The notes under the pieces were generated by a model. That model was not told where the DNA came from and made no database searches. It saw only the letters and a list, made by a program, of their open reading frames with translations. The translations under genes were made by a program, and so were the position numbers. Shown piece after piece: positions 22,501-31,700 of a DNA stretch of 64,000 nucleotides (position 1 is its first letter; each line of letters opens with the position of its first letter). This DNA is from Patiria pectinifera (lineage: Eukaryota; Echinodermata; Asteroidea; Valvatida; Asterinidae), in the NCBI GenBank assembly GCA_029964075.1, contig CM057149.1, forward strand, positions 30,766,197 through 30,830,196. The letters run 5' to 3'.

Positions 22501-23832
22501 CAATGCTTTGTAAATTAAGTTGGTTAATAAAGGGATCCTTGATTCTTTATAAAATGCATTTCCTTAAAAAAAATTAAGAGCCCACTAACATCCCTGTGTG
22601 TACCCACTGACATGGCTGCAGTAAGTGTGACACATTTCCTGATGGCTCATATTTGTATGTTTCCTGTCCCTTAGTTGACAGATCTGAGCATACAGTACCT
22701 GTCCGGGGTCTGCCACTATCTGATCAGTCTGGACATCTCGGGCTGCGTCAACGTCAGCGACAAGTCCATCAGGTACCTACGGAAAGGATGCAAGCGCATG
22801 CGGGTACTGGTCATGCTGTACTGCAAGCATATATCTAAGTAAGTGGAGACTAGAAACTTTGGAATAAACCACATAGGGAAACTGACTAGGTGCAATATAA
22901 TTAGTTAGTATTTTTCTCTTAATGTAAATTTGAACAAAGATATTGACTGGAGTAGGGTTTGAACCTGCGATCTCTGGATGGCTGTTCCAGTACTCTACCA
23001 ACTGAGCTATCCAGCCCTGTGTTGGCAGTTTCCCTGCTTGGTCAGTGTCTTTGTTCAAGGGGCGCTAGTCAGAAGCCATAAACCCCCATATGCCATGTAG
23101 CCAAGGATCACGCCCAAAGTCATGATACCAGCAACATTAGCAAATATTAATTGCACCTATAAGCTACACAGGTTTTTAAAATTTTCTGGTAAAAACTGTA
23201 GTTTTCTAAGTTCAGTTGATCCTGTTTCAACGACGAAAATCAAGATTTCACTCAGTCTATATAATTTTGTAATCCAGCACTACTCCATATCTCTTGTTTG
23301 TATAAATTGAAAAATATTTTATTTACTTTTTTTCAGAGCATCTTACACCAAGCTGGCCGCCAAAATTGAAAGGGTCAATTGGAGCGACGACCCCGTACCC
23401 AGCAGCTTCGGTCCCGGGTTCGACTACCTAGCCGCCCTCCAGAAGGCCGACGCCGACAAGAAAAGGAAGGAAAAGGAAAAAGAGAAAGAAAAAGAGAAAG
23501 AAAAGGAGATGGAAAAGGCCAAGGGTTCGGGGGAAGGAGACCTGAACGAGAAAAGCAAAGACGAGGACAAGATGAGTAAGATCTTTGAGTCGGAGTCCAA
23601 GGTGTCCGAGGCCGACCTGAAGGAGTACGAGAGGAGCGTCAGGATTTCTTACTCCACTACCAACGGGGAGGATAGGAGAAGGATTGAAGGGGAGGACTTG
23701 TGGGGCGGGGAGAAATCGGACGACGGGGACGGGACAGCTGACGAGGACAGACATGAGAAGGAAGATGGCGTGGATGATAAGAAAATGGAACCGCCCACTA
23801 CAGTTGAGGAAACTCCGCCCATTAGCCAGTGA
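5438..23832 (+). CDS. FBXL13: F-box/LRR protein 13, N-DRC subunit 6 (16 exons)
   Basis: The product is a structural subunit of the nexin-dynein regulatory complex, which links outer doublets in motile cilia and flagella. Exons: 5438-5532, 6366-6520, 7421-7530, 8832-8933, 9987-10082, 10317-10342, 12574-12683, 13732-13885, 15220-15349, 15978-16197, 17856-18018, 18742-18861, 19668-19794, 21664-21882, 22675-22838 and 23337-23832. Every boundary is GT/AG and all phases join, giving 828 residues. The F-box is at about residues 142-188, leucine-rich repeats run from about 196 to 664, and a charged tail follows. Close alignment with human FBXL13 (from memory) includes SLAYCRRF.DKGLQYL, KLIYLDLSGC and HYLISLDISGC. 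The start is the first ATG in the first exon with a favourable accATGg context; extra 5' exons (430-523) cannot be excluded. The human protein is 735 residues; the extra length lies mainly in the C-terminal tail. Confidence 0.95.
6041..6146. repeat. Palindromic repeat with 'cgacacccctatgttccg' motif
   Basis: A segment with tttcgacacccctttgttcc is followed, after a short centre containing cctatccctaaccctaac, by its inverted counterpart gtgtcggaacatagggatgtcg. A clearly related copy lies at 48086-48235 in a Wnt intron. It is non-coding and of unknown class. Confidence 0.6.
6549..6994. repeat. Tandem duplication, 224-bp period, with GA microsatellite
   Basis: Two nearly identical head-to-tail copies begin at 6549 and 6773 (both start cagacagg). 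They share long stretches such as the segment beginning ttggcttttcagatgtcagg. Each copy carries a (GA)n run of different length. The duplication lies in an FBXL13 intron and is recent, judging by its identity. Confidence 0.85.
7941..8646. mobile_element. TTAA-flanked TIR element (piggyBac-like MITE), copy A
   Basis: The element is bounded by TTAA at both ends (7941-7944 and 8643-8646). It has 23-bp inverted termini, left agatatagtccatcatttg and right caaatgatggactatagct. A second, uninterrupted copy is at 19907-20317. TTAA target duplication is the hallmark of piggyBac-type transposition; no transposase frame is present. Copy A is longer because another repeat is inserted in it (8082-8311). 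Confidence 0.8.
8082..8311 (+). mobile_element. Nested insertion with 12-bp target duplication
   Basis: A 206-bp sequence (8094-8299) interrupts the TTAA element. It is flanked on both sides by agcattctaaga. The homologous element at 19907-20317 has the undisturbed site (agcattctaggatc), which confirms insertion. The inserted sequence contains the motif ctagtcgaaacgttgag and ends ttaccgcaaaccgaaacg. It matches one half of the larger foldback at 62025-62345. Confidence 0.85.
8832..10342 (+). CDS. FBXL13: FBXL13 exons 4-6 (F-box)
   Basis: Exons 8832-8933, 9987-10082 and 10317-10342 together encode the F-box. It starts at ISLLPRKLAIKIFSYL and runs through DLADVSRCAQVCRQW to LWSRVNLSS. The Leu-Pro start, the VCRxW motif and the terminal LW are the F-box signature that contacts SKP1. 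The sixth exon is only 26 nt, unusually short, and is flanked by clear gtctttcag and gtaatt sites. Confidence 0.92.
10974..11027. repeat. Conserved short hairpin, copy 1
   Basis: A 54-bp segment contains the stem tttgggactctc / gagagttccaaa around a loop aatactgtgtat. The same segment recurs at 35800-35852 with a single internal difference. It lies in an FBXL13 intron. Its nature is unknown. Confidence 0.6.
11466..12205. mobile_element. Nested inverted-repeat element with tandem palindromes
   Basis: The outer ends are inverted copies of ggtaatccttacttttagga. Inside, a second inverted pair (cccgatgctgattggctg at 11711 and its complement near 11915) surrounds two tandem 67-bp palindromes. These lie at 11741-11807 and 11819-11885, and each reads agtctggttcccagacc and back. 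No coding capacity is seen. It lies in an FBXL13 intron. Confidence 0.75.
12574..22838 (+). CDS. FBXL13: FBXL13 exons 7-15 (leucine-rich repeats)
   Basis: Nine exons encode about 468 residues of cysteine-containing LRRs of the F-box/LRR type. Repeated L-x-x-L-x-L-S-x-C and (I/V)TDxx(L/V/I) patterns recur roughly every 24-27 residues. Examples are LQDLNLSECEGVNDDVM, LIYLDLSGC, LERLDLSHCTQLTDGAI and LISLDISGCVNVSDKSI. Splice phases are consistent across all nine. Introns here carry many TIR elements, a TTAA element and a minisatellite, but none interrupts an exon. Confidence 0.93.
12735..12995. repeat. SINE-like repeat with degenerate tRNA B box
   Basis: The 12735-12855 part recurs in opposite orientation at about 20670-20775 (shared ggtcgaaccgaaggcatg and ttaggcagc). 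The following part contains gggaatcaaacccaggccac, a B-box-like complement. This resembles the SINEs at 46770-46965 and 59165-59365. I read it as SINE debris in an FBXL13 intron. Confidence 0.55.
13913..14510. mobile_element. Foldback region rich in 'cgtcgtaagttgcgacgtg' motifs
   Basis: Both flanks contain several copies, in both orientations, of the palindromic-looking unit cgtcgtaagttgcgacgtg. The left flank (13913-14005) and right flank (14340-14510) are broadly inverted to each other around an AT-rich centre. Subterminal repeats of this type are typical of non-autonomous DNA transposons. The exact ends are unclear. Confidence 0.5.
18915..19235. repeat. Minisatellite, about 37-bp unit
   Basis: The unit reads approximately aaaatcaggggaaaactcag followed by ggaatttgggaaaaacacc. 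It is repeated about eight times with drift, immediately downstream of FBXL13 exon 12. Open frames through it arise from the repeat and are not genes. Related single units continue near 19500. Confidence 0.8.
19907..20317. mobile_element. TTAA-flanked TIR element, copy B (intact)
   Basis: This copy has the same 23-bp inverted ends as 7941-8646, sits between TTAA and TTAA, and has no internal insertion. It is 411 bp. More diverged relatives can be recognised at 14525-14835 and 26305-26698 by the shared gttgaagtttcagctcag segment. Confidence 0.8.
21070..21550. repeat. Cluster of 'gtggccgccagataatgc' short repeats
   Basis: Variants of ggttgccagataatgctg and gtggccgccagataatgc occur about ten times. 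Most of the cluster lies at 21110-21310, with a smaller one at 21480-21545. This looks like the subterminal repeat arrays of a DNA transposon or a decayed satellite. It lies in the intron before FBXL13 exon 14. Confidence 0.5.
22944..23018 (-). repeat. tRNA-like SINE head
   Basis: On the minus strand an almost complete cloverleaf can be read. It has acceptor arm GGCTGG...CCAGTC, A box TAGCTCAGTTGGTAGAG, a CTGGA/TCCAG anticodon stem and B box GGTTCAAACCC. The anticodon loop lacks the invariant T33, so it is not a convincing functional tRNA. I call it a tRNA-derived SINE or tRNA pseudogene, in the last FBXL13 intron. Confidence 0.6.
23337..23832 (+). CDS. FBXL13: FBXL13 last exon, charged C-terminal tail
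   Basis: The last exon finishes the LRR domain (ASYTKLAAKIERVNW, then a Pro-rich WSDDPVPSSFG segment that matches the human C-terminus). It then adds about 130 residues that human FBXL13 lacks. The addition begins with a Lys/Glu run at about residues 705-726 (DKKRKEKEKEKEKEKEKE) likely to form a single helix or coiled coil. An acidic region ending at TGA 23830-23832 follows. The opposite strand has a 146-residue open frame here, which is only a shadow of the purine-rich sequence. Confidence 0.9.
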
Positions 23833-23904
23833 AGCGAGTGATCGCGAGTTGTTGGGCCAAATGTACAACTTATCAACTTTGTGTGTATGACTATGATATT
23901 GTTT

Positions 23905-24358
23905 TCCTTTAAGACCGAGGACCTAAGCCAAGTCCTCGGAAGGTTTTCGTGTACAAACCTTATGGGAGATGTGAGAAAGTTGAAGTACAAACAATAGGGG
24001 AACAATAGGAGGTCCTCACAAGTATAGGATAACACGACTGTATGTGTGTATACCTGTATATAGAATCAAATCGTGGCCTTGAACAATAGAGGGCAATAGG
24101 GTCCTCGATTGACCGAAGGTCCACTTTTGAAGTGTGTGTACAAAACATATAGGAGGTCTTCCTAAAAAGTTAAAGTGATTTTGTAAACACCGGCAATCGT
24201 CGACCTAGGACAAAAGGGTTAGGGCACAAACAATAAGTCCACAATTGACCAAAAGACCACGATTGAAATTTGTATACAAAACCAATGAGAGCTGTTGCTA
24301 AAAAGGAATGAGGATTAGGGACAATAGGGGGTCCTCGATTACCGGTGTTTACAAAGAT
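23905..24358. repeat. Inverted-repeat element next to the FBXL13 stop
   Basis: The segment contains repeated gaggtcctc and gtacaaacaatagg motifs. At its right part it has inverted ends (ttttgtaaacaccggcaatcg at 24178 and ggtcctcgattaccggtgtttaca at 24335). It begins about 70 bp after the FBXL13 stop, so it probably lies in the 3' UTR. No canonical AATAAA is obvious within it. Confidence 0.45.
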
Positions 24359-24892
24359 GGGTGTGCATGTGTGGTATTAGCAATGAAAATATCGCAGTGT
24401 GTGTGTTTATATTCCTGTTCAGTAATTTGATTTTGGTCATGAAAAACACAGTGGCATATGAAGATACAGTCAGCATAGGGCTGCATAGCTTGGTTGGTAC
24501 AAAGCCAACAGGTCCCAATCGTTTAACGTCAGAGTACCATGCGACCATCTGGTTTCCAATAATCATTGGCCACTATTGCAGTTGGGTTGTCATGAATGTG
24601 CAGACCCAGCACCAGATGTTGGCTCTGCGTTTCTCTCGCAGTTTTTGCCATCCATTTCAGCTTTTAATGCTTGCCTACTACCTACTGTGCACGGCGCTAT
24701 ACGATCTTTGCCTACTACAATGGCAGCGTTGCCTTTCCTGTGGTCAGTGAGAATCCTCTATTTGTTAATCCAGAGGTTGGAGGTTGAAACCCTTCTTGTT
24801 GATTCATTCATGTCGGCGACTTTATTATTCTGGACTTGATTTCAGCGTTTGAAAAGTCTCGACGTGATTTTCAGTTCCTGAAATTGTTACTC

Positions 24893-25020
24893 TTAGGCTG
24901 CATCCGAATCAACTGTCTAGAGCTATGTCTAGGTCTGCGCCCATTGAAAATACGCGGGGACGTGCTGACAATAGACGTAGCCGTAGCTCTGGAAGCCCGT
25001 TTCGGACACGGCCTTAGTTT
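24893..25020. mobile_element. Short TIR element (hAT-like MITE)
   Basis: The ends ttaggctgcatccgaa and ttcggacacggcctta are inverted repeats about 15 bp long around a 95-bp centre. The terminal shape resembles small hAT-type MITEs, but that is inference. Confidence 0.45.
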
Positions 25021-26058
25021 GAGGTACGTTAGTGGCAGCATGAAATAATTTGCCTAAAAAAAAAAAATTAAAATGGAAAGCTTTCAACAACAGAAACTGC
25101 AAATATGGACACAGAAAAATCTACAACGTGACCAACGTTAAATATATTGGTTTGCAACATATAACTCCATTTCACCTTTTTTTTCCAAACACTTCTACTC
25201 ACTACTTTTCTTCACAACACTTAAATAAGAGGCAAAAGTACTTGATACCATCACTAGTTTGAATGCCCTTTTTTTACTCAGTAACTTGAAGTACACAATG
25301 ATTTCAAGCAGGTTACAAAATAGTGACATTTTTAGCCGAAAGTTGCATTTTAAAAAATTTGATCATCTACAACCAACTCAAGGAAGAAAACAAGAAAGAC
25401 AAAGTTGGTATTTAGCATCACCATTAATGCAACGACTTGTACATTTTTAACCACTGGAATTGATTTAGAAAAACGAAGTGGCTTCATTATTTTACAGTCA
25501 TTTCAATGGAATCGTTATCTAAAAAAATTTGGTCCGATAATCCCCCCCCCCCGACATTCCTGAAAATGTACGCATCTGCAAAACAAACCTCATATCCCTG
25601 TGATGCTTCAGAAAGGGGTAATAAATATTGAATTGTATTTGTCAGTGTGTTCGGAATGAACACATGCATGCTCGCACGATTGCAAAACTTGCTGTTTAGT
25701 TTTATAAACCAGTTTTGCGTTGTCACTGGAAAGGTTTCATTTAAAATGTAGTAAGTATGCATTTGCTGTGCATTTGCAATTTGACATTGTGTGGTGGTGT
25801 TTTGTTGCTATTCTATTGAAATAGTAATAAATTAAGTTTAATATATTAATTAAGGACAGAGCCACAGTCATACAACTACAACCCGTAGGACTACCCAGTA
25901 CATGGTATCCTCTGCACACACTCCACTATCCAAAATCCACCACATGGCCGTGCATTTGCATTTATAAAATTTCATATGTACAAATTGAATAACTATACCA
26001 TTCAGCTGCAACCCAGTAAAATGTGCCAATTTCTTTCTGAACAAAGTGAAATTAAATA

Positions 26059-26245
26059 CAGTCGACTCTCGTTAGTACAAACTCTGTTAATACAAAATTC
26101 TGGTTATAACAAACATAAAGCCTTGGTCCCGACTGTGCATTTATGTGCACAATGAATGGGACTGATGTTCCTCTTAATACACAATTCTGATATAACAAAC
26201 AATTTGGCTAGGTCCGAACGAGTTTGTTATAACGAGAGTCAACTG
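26059..26245. mobile_element. pogo/Tigger-type MITE
   Basis: The 187-bp element begins CAGTCGACTCTCGTTAGTAC and ends with the complement-type GTTATAACGAGAGTCAACTG. It is flanked by TA on both sides. This terminus plus TA target duplication is the standard pattern of pogo/Tigger elements of the Tc1/mariner superfamily. There is no transposase, so it is non-autonomous. Confidence 0.88.
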
Positions 26246-26304
26246 TACACTACTATACAACAGTCAATGCCCATGTGTAAACAGTGCCTACTCAAAACAG
26301 AAGT

Positions 26305-26698
26305 TTAAAGATATACAGGATCATTTGCTTTTTGTGATTTTTTTTTTGGAGCAACAAAATTGCTCAAATTGTAAGAAGTGTGTACATGTATAACAACTAA
26401 CTTGTTGAAGTTTCAGCTCAGTGGATACTATACATTTTGAGAAAACAGAGAAAACGTATGCACAATTTTTGGGGTCTCGTAAATGGATTCCATTGGTAAT
26501 ATGTAAAAAACTGCCCACCTAAACCACCTTAAATGGTTGTTTCTTCCGAATGGTACCATTTCAAGGCGGAGTGATTTCACAGGGTATTTGGTACCAGTCC
26601 TATCTCCACTTTTGAGCTAGGATTTTCTTGTTAAATCGGTAGGTACGTTTCCGGGTAAAAAAAAAATTGCAAATGTTCGTGTATACCTTTATAGACCT
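26305..26698. mobile_element. Diverged TTAA-family element
   Basis: The ends tttaaagatatacaggatcatttg and caaatgttcgtgtataccttta are inverted. The interior shares gttgaagtttcagctcag and tgatttcacaggg with the elements at 7941 and 19907. It is an older or different subfamily. Confidence 0.6.
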
Positions 26699-28079
26699 TT
26701 ATCATGCTGCCGCAATTTCAGTCATGTTACCTGTAACCAATAACAGTACTGATTGATACTGGGGTTTTTTTTTGCAGAAAGGAACCAGACTATTTTTCCT
26801 TCCAGCCTCGCGTTAGTGACGTTGATTTGAATGGGAAAAATAATCAAGATAGCCGCAAGATGATAATTGTCTACAGGTGGCACACACAGCTTGCAAAGTG
26901 GAATAATTCTGCCAAGCATAGATCTGTCCCAAGCCAAATTCAGCAGACGGCCGGTCCCAATCAATGCAAATGTACACTGACAAATGTTTGGCCGGCCTCC
27001 CAAGAAAAAATGGTGTCCTTTTTAATAGCAACTTAACATGATTGGTTAAAATTTGTTAAGGCGGTTTCACATTTAATCCATAGCTTTCTAACTAATAAGA
27101 TTAAAAGTATACTCCAGATTTACAAAAACACATTTGTATAAATCGAACATGAAAGTTTGTTTCCTAAATTTATAAAGATCTATTTTAAATTGTTCATAAA
27201 CACATTGTACTATAAATATGTATATATATCAGCTGTAAACGTTTGTTAAAGTATTTGTATAATTGTTTTATTTATATGCATTCAATAATTTGTTTAACAC
27301 AGTTTACTGGCCTTTTTATGAATAAATACAGCAATTTATAAAACGTCTACATGATTGAGCTGATTTTTAAGAATTTATCAAAATGTTTTCTTTATTTTTT
27401 AAGATTCTTTGGAACATCTTTAAAATGTGCTGCTGAAAGTTGACTTTATTGTATAGATTCCCTTCCGATGTAGTCATATGGCAAGGCCAGGTTGTAGTTC
27501 TTATTTTGTGTGCAAATGAACTGCAAAAACTGACCCCGAGGTTAAAAAAAATTCATCTAAGGCCAAAAAAAAAAATTAGTCGGTCTCTGGTCAGCATGCG
27601 CGTCGATCTTTTTTTTTTCCAAAATGTTCAGCGGTAGCTCCAACAGCGCCCTCTATTTCCGCACCTCCTCAAATTTTTTTTACCAAAGAGCACCAAGGAA
27701 TGGGAAATTGCAAATGATCGAAAGCACCCGAGGCAAATTATGGAGGACACTAGCCCTGGTGGACTCCCTTTCCTCCCTACGTTACGGAGGGAGTCGTATT
27801 GCAATGAAGAAAACTTCCAACCTGGGCTATGGAGGACACCAATGTACATGAGGACACCAAAAAAGCAAAATAGTACCCCACCTTGTCTGTACAATCCAAG
27901 CTTGGAAAAAAAAAAAAAAGAAAAAAAAAAAAAAAAAAAAAAAGCCGCGTGGCCACGTCAATTCCGGAACTTTGGTCTGACCAGAGAACGAATATTTGTT
28001 TTTTGTGGCCAAAGTTGGTAATTTTTCGGTGACCATACTGGATTCACAGTTTATCCCCTCACAATATTACATACATAAT
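26699..28079. other. Intergenic DNA, no gene recognised
   Basis: Short open frames here lack recognisable domains and splice context. A 40-nt A-rich tract (about 27905-27945) and short duplicated pieces (ggaggacac repeated near 27740 and 27832) are the only structure seen. A segment near 26785 (gactatttttccttccagcctcgc) recurs at 50935, marking a dispersed repeat. Confidence 0.4.
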
Positions 28080-28290
28080 AAGTAATAATTGTAGTGCTTA
28101 TATAGCGCTTCCCATCGTATCAACAATCTCAAAAGCGCTTTACAATTATTACCCCGTTCATCAGGCCATGGGACCACGCGACAGCTGATATCAGCGCTCA
28201 ATCGGTCCTCGACCCTCACAGGTACCCATTTATACTCCTGGGTGGAGAGAGGCAATTGTAGTTAAGTGTCTTGCCCAGGGGCACAAACAC
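28080..28290 (-). mobile_element. Widespread SINE-like repeat ('aaagcgctttac' type)
   Basis: The segment has the series tatatagcgcttcccatcg, aaaagcgctttacaattatt, ggccatgggaccacgcgac, tatcagcgctca, cccatttatactcctgggtg and aagtgtcttgcccaggggc. I recognise this as a repeat that is very common in marine invertebrate genomes. Strand assignment is uncertain. It ends about 470 bp before the ARMC10 stop. Confidence 0.65.
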
Positions 28291-28596
28291 CATAACCACT
28301 GGACCATGCCATTCTACATGCACACTGACAATAGGTTTGACAGATTTGTGACGGATTCGCGATAAAAACTAAATGAATAACTTTCAATAATGCACATTTT
28401 CATAAATTTCTGTTAAAAGGCAAAACATAATACCCCCTGATAAAAGTGACAAGTCACTGGTGTCGAGGTAAAATTTCATTAAACATTTTGGAGAAGGTAC
28501 GAAAGTTTTATCCGAGTCATCAACATTTGATTCCCCAAAACCGACACTGCAGTATTCCAATCACACATTCTTTGTACTTGAAATAATAATTATTAC

Positions 28597-28602
28597 TTTA
28601 TT
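28597..28602 (-). terminator. Candidate ARMC10 poly(A) signal
   Basis: AATAAA on the minus strand, 157 bp after the ARMC10 stop codon. It is the first canonical signal downstream, but lies in an AT-rich microsatellite-like run. Confidence 0.4.
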
Positions 28603-28758
28603 ATTATTACTTTTACATGGTCCTTGGTGTCAAAATTTTGTTTTTCCTAGCATAAAAGAATGTGTTATCGGACAGTGGTTGGTTTTGGCAGATCCAAGTT
28701 TCCCAGCAAGAGTGTAGGCTTAAGCAGCACCATCGAATTGACCCAAGCTTTCTCAGCT

Positions 28759-31700
28759 TCACGGTCCCGACAGCATCACCAGTAACCGTCCGGCCTGCTG
28801 TTCCACGTCGGCGTTCCCATGATGCATCAGTGTTTCCACGGCGACCCTCAACGCATGGTTGCCTCCGGCAAAAAGGCTTGAAAAGTCTTGTGAGGCACTC
28901 TCTGAGGTTGTTCTGACTGGTGTCGATAGAGACGCCCGTCTCAGGTTGACGAGAAACGAGAGTGTTCTGAGCAGTGACTCCGGCGGATGGTACGATGCCA
29001 GCAGGTTTGTAAAGTCTGTAGGAACCTGTAGATGAAAGGGTCCACGAAGTGAAATTTTTCTTCGGAACATATTTTGTGCAACTTTCTACTCTTCAATATT
29101 CGAAAACAACTTGAAATCCCTTTTCGGTTAATTTTATTGAAGAGTGCACTTCTTTAAACATTAAACACTTTCCATGCTGTTCTGGATAACTGAGGGCGCT
29201 ATAGTTGTGATGTCATTTTAGGGAGACACTGTTCAGTTTTGGGGTTTTCTGTTTAAATTGTGAATCGAACAAATTGCTCATTGAAATACATTTGTGATAA
29301 AAGTTTGCTCATTGGCTTACTGCCATGTACTGACATAGCAAAGAATCACCAAAGGAAAGAAAATTTACAACAGAAAAATGTTCAAAATTCTGGCAGGGTT
29401 TGGTGCTGAAATAGCTGTAACATTGAGGTCTCTGCCTGAAATGACGTCACACTTCTTCTCATGAATATGAACGTTTGCATTGGCATACAATCCAAACAGG
29501 CACCAAAAAAACCATGAAAATGGCACAACAAAATTGAAAATAGGGAGAAATGGGACACACAGGAGCATTTTCAAGGATTGCATTAATATGCATGAGCCCT
29601 TTTAAAGTGGGAAGAAAAACATTAACTAATGCGCCTATCACTGCATATTTCGAATGTATCCTAAGCTATTGGGGCGGGGATTAGTCTGGTAGACCATCGC
29701 AAGATGAATTCGAACCTATTTGCTTGCCGACATGCCTGACGCTCACGCAAAGATGCTGTGGCTAACGGCTTTGGCACATTCAGGAAGTTGTGTGTACTTT
29801 GCCCGCGAACAGTATGCAAACGCTGTGTTTCCCGTCCACGGGTGGACAAAACGCGCCCTCTTTTGTTGGCGCACGGAGCCCAAACTCTGTGAATCTGACT
29901 TTAACTGAAAAAAAAATATACCTCAAAGCTGAGCAGTGCTGGCACCACTGTTTCATCCGCGGACAGGTTGACCAACACGCGCAGAGCTTGCTGGCCGAGT
30001 GATGACGAACCATCCCCAAGGAGATCAAAGAGACTCTGGAGGGCTGACGACTGACTGAAGTACTCTCCACACCGACCGCTGACCGACAAGTTGACCAGGG
30101 CTTGAATGCTGGCTAGCCGGAGTCCCTTCGTGTGGAGGGGGTCTGTGCTAAGGCTGAGAAGTGTTGGAATACAGGCCTAGGGAATTAGAAAGGAAAAAAA
30201 ACCAAACAATAAATACAAGATACCTGTGGATGACGGCAATGCTACAGCCATCAATTATTTTCTGTATTTATCTGTAATGGTAACCATCCCTCTCTGGCTG
30301 GGAAATTCAGCTACGACATCAAAGCAGTTAAAATCCATCAATTGACTGTTTTTAACAGTTCAGAATTCCCTTGTTAAGAATTTGATAAAGCCATGCTATG
30401 ACTGGTGATTGATATGCCAGCTGTACCTACCAGTTACCTCCTTTGTGTACGGAATTTGACTAGTCACAGTGTTTACACAAATGTGGCCTGATCGTTGTTT
30501 TTTTTTACTAGTCTGTATACAAATGCATGGCAGGGGAAGTGGAAGAAATGTTCGACTGTCTATCACTGATCAAACAATAGGAGGGTTTCAAGTGGTCTAG
30601 AAACAGCAGGTTTCAATTTGTAAAGGCAACTTTGACAGTTATTTATGGGTAGACGTATGTAGTTACATCATTCACATGATGATGACACAGGATCAGATAC
30701 AGTTCGGCTACGGGATGCAGTTGCCATGCACAGGGAGCGGTTACCAATCAAAGGATGCAATTGTGGTGCAGAGGATGTTGTTGCTATGACGATGTTGTTG
30801 CTAGGGGGATACTGTTACTAGGCTCAGTCTGCTGTTGCCAAGCAGAAGATGCAACTGCCATGCAGCTGTTGCACTTGTCACACAGAGAATTTGGATGCTG
30901 TTGTTGAGAGGATGCAGATGTCATGCAGGAAATGTGGTTGCTAAGCAGAGGATGTGGTTTCAATGCAGTTGCCATGCAGATGACGCAACTGCTATGCAGA
31001 GGTTGCACTTGTCACACAGAGAACATGGACACCGTTGAGAGGATGCAAGTGTCATGCAGAGAATGTGGTTGCCCGGCAAAGGAAAGGGTTTTGATGCAGA
31101 GGATGCAGTTGCCATGTTGCCATGCTGATAATGTGGTTGCATCCCTCCCACGCCAACTGCGTGTTGCGAGATTCACCCTTCTACATGCAACTTGCCCCTA
31201 ATGTTTTACTCCATCCACTGAATTCCTGAGTGACAGTGTCTTACCTTGAGTACAGGCTGGTTGTGGCTGTTTAGGGAGAGGTTGGCGATGCAGCTGGCAG
31301 TACATGTCCTCACACGGTCAGAGTCTCTCCCGAGAAGTCTTATTATAACTGGTAGGCCGCCAGCAAACCACACTGCATTCTGTTCAAGGTAGAAAAGGAG
31401 TACGTACATGTACACTTACATTGAAAATAACTGCTCTTCTCTATCATCGGTGTGTGTTTGTGAAGACGTGGAAATGGACAAATCGTCACTTTGAAAACTA
31501 TTTACAAACATTACTATTGTGTTGCAGTGAAACACAATAGTCAAGTGTCTTGAGACTAGACTGTAGCAAAGGCATTCCTTTTTTTCAATGTTCATAATCA
31601 TCATGTTTATACTTGTGATTTGAAATGTCATTGATTCAGAAAGGTAGGAAAGATAAAGGAATATTCAGTCCACTTTACTCACCTGTCCTTCTGTGAATGC

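Noticed and set aside
22944..23018. Candidate functional tRNA gene on the minus strand
   Set aside because: The anticodon loop lacks T33 and the body resembles other dispersed tRNA-like SINE heads in the window; pseudogene or SINE is preferred.
23428..23868. 146-residue minus-strand open frame rich in Phe and Leu
   Set aside because: It is antisense to the Lys/Glu-rich FBXL13 tail, where stops are depleted by composition.
24361..24839. 129- and 87-residue plus-strand frames with hydrophobic stretches
   Set aside because: No recognised domain, no consistent splice sites, and they sit among dispersed repeats in intergenic DNA.
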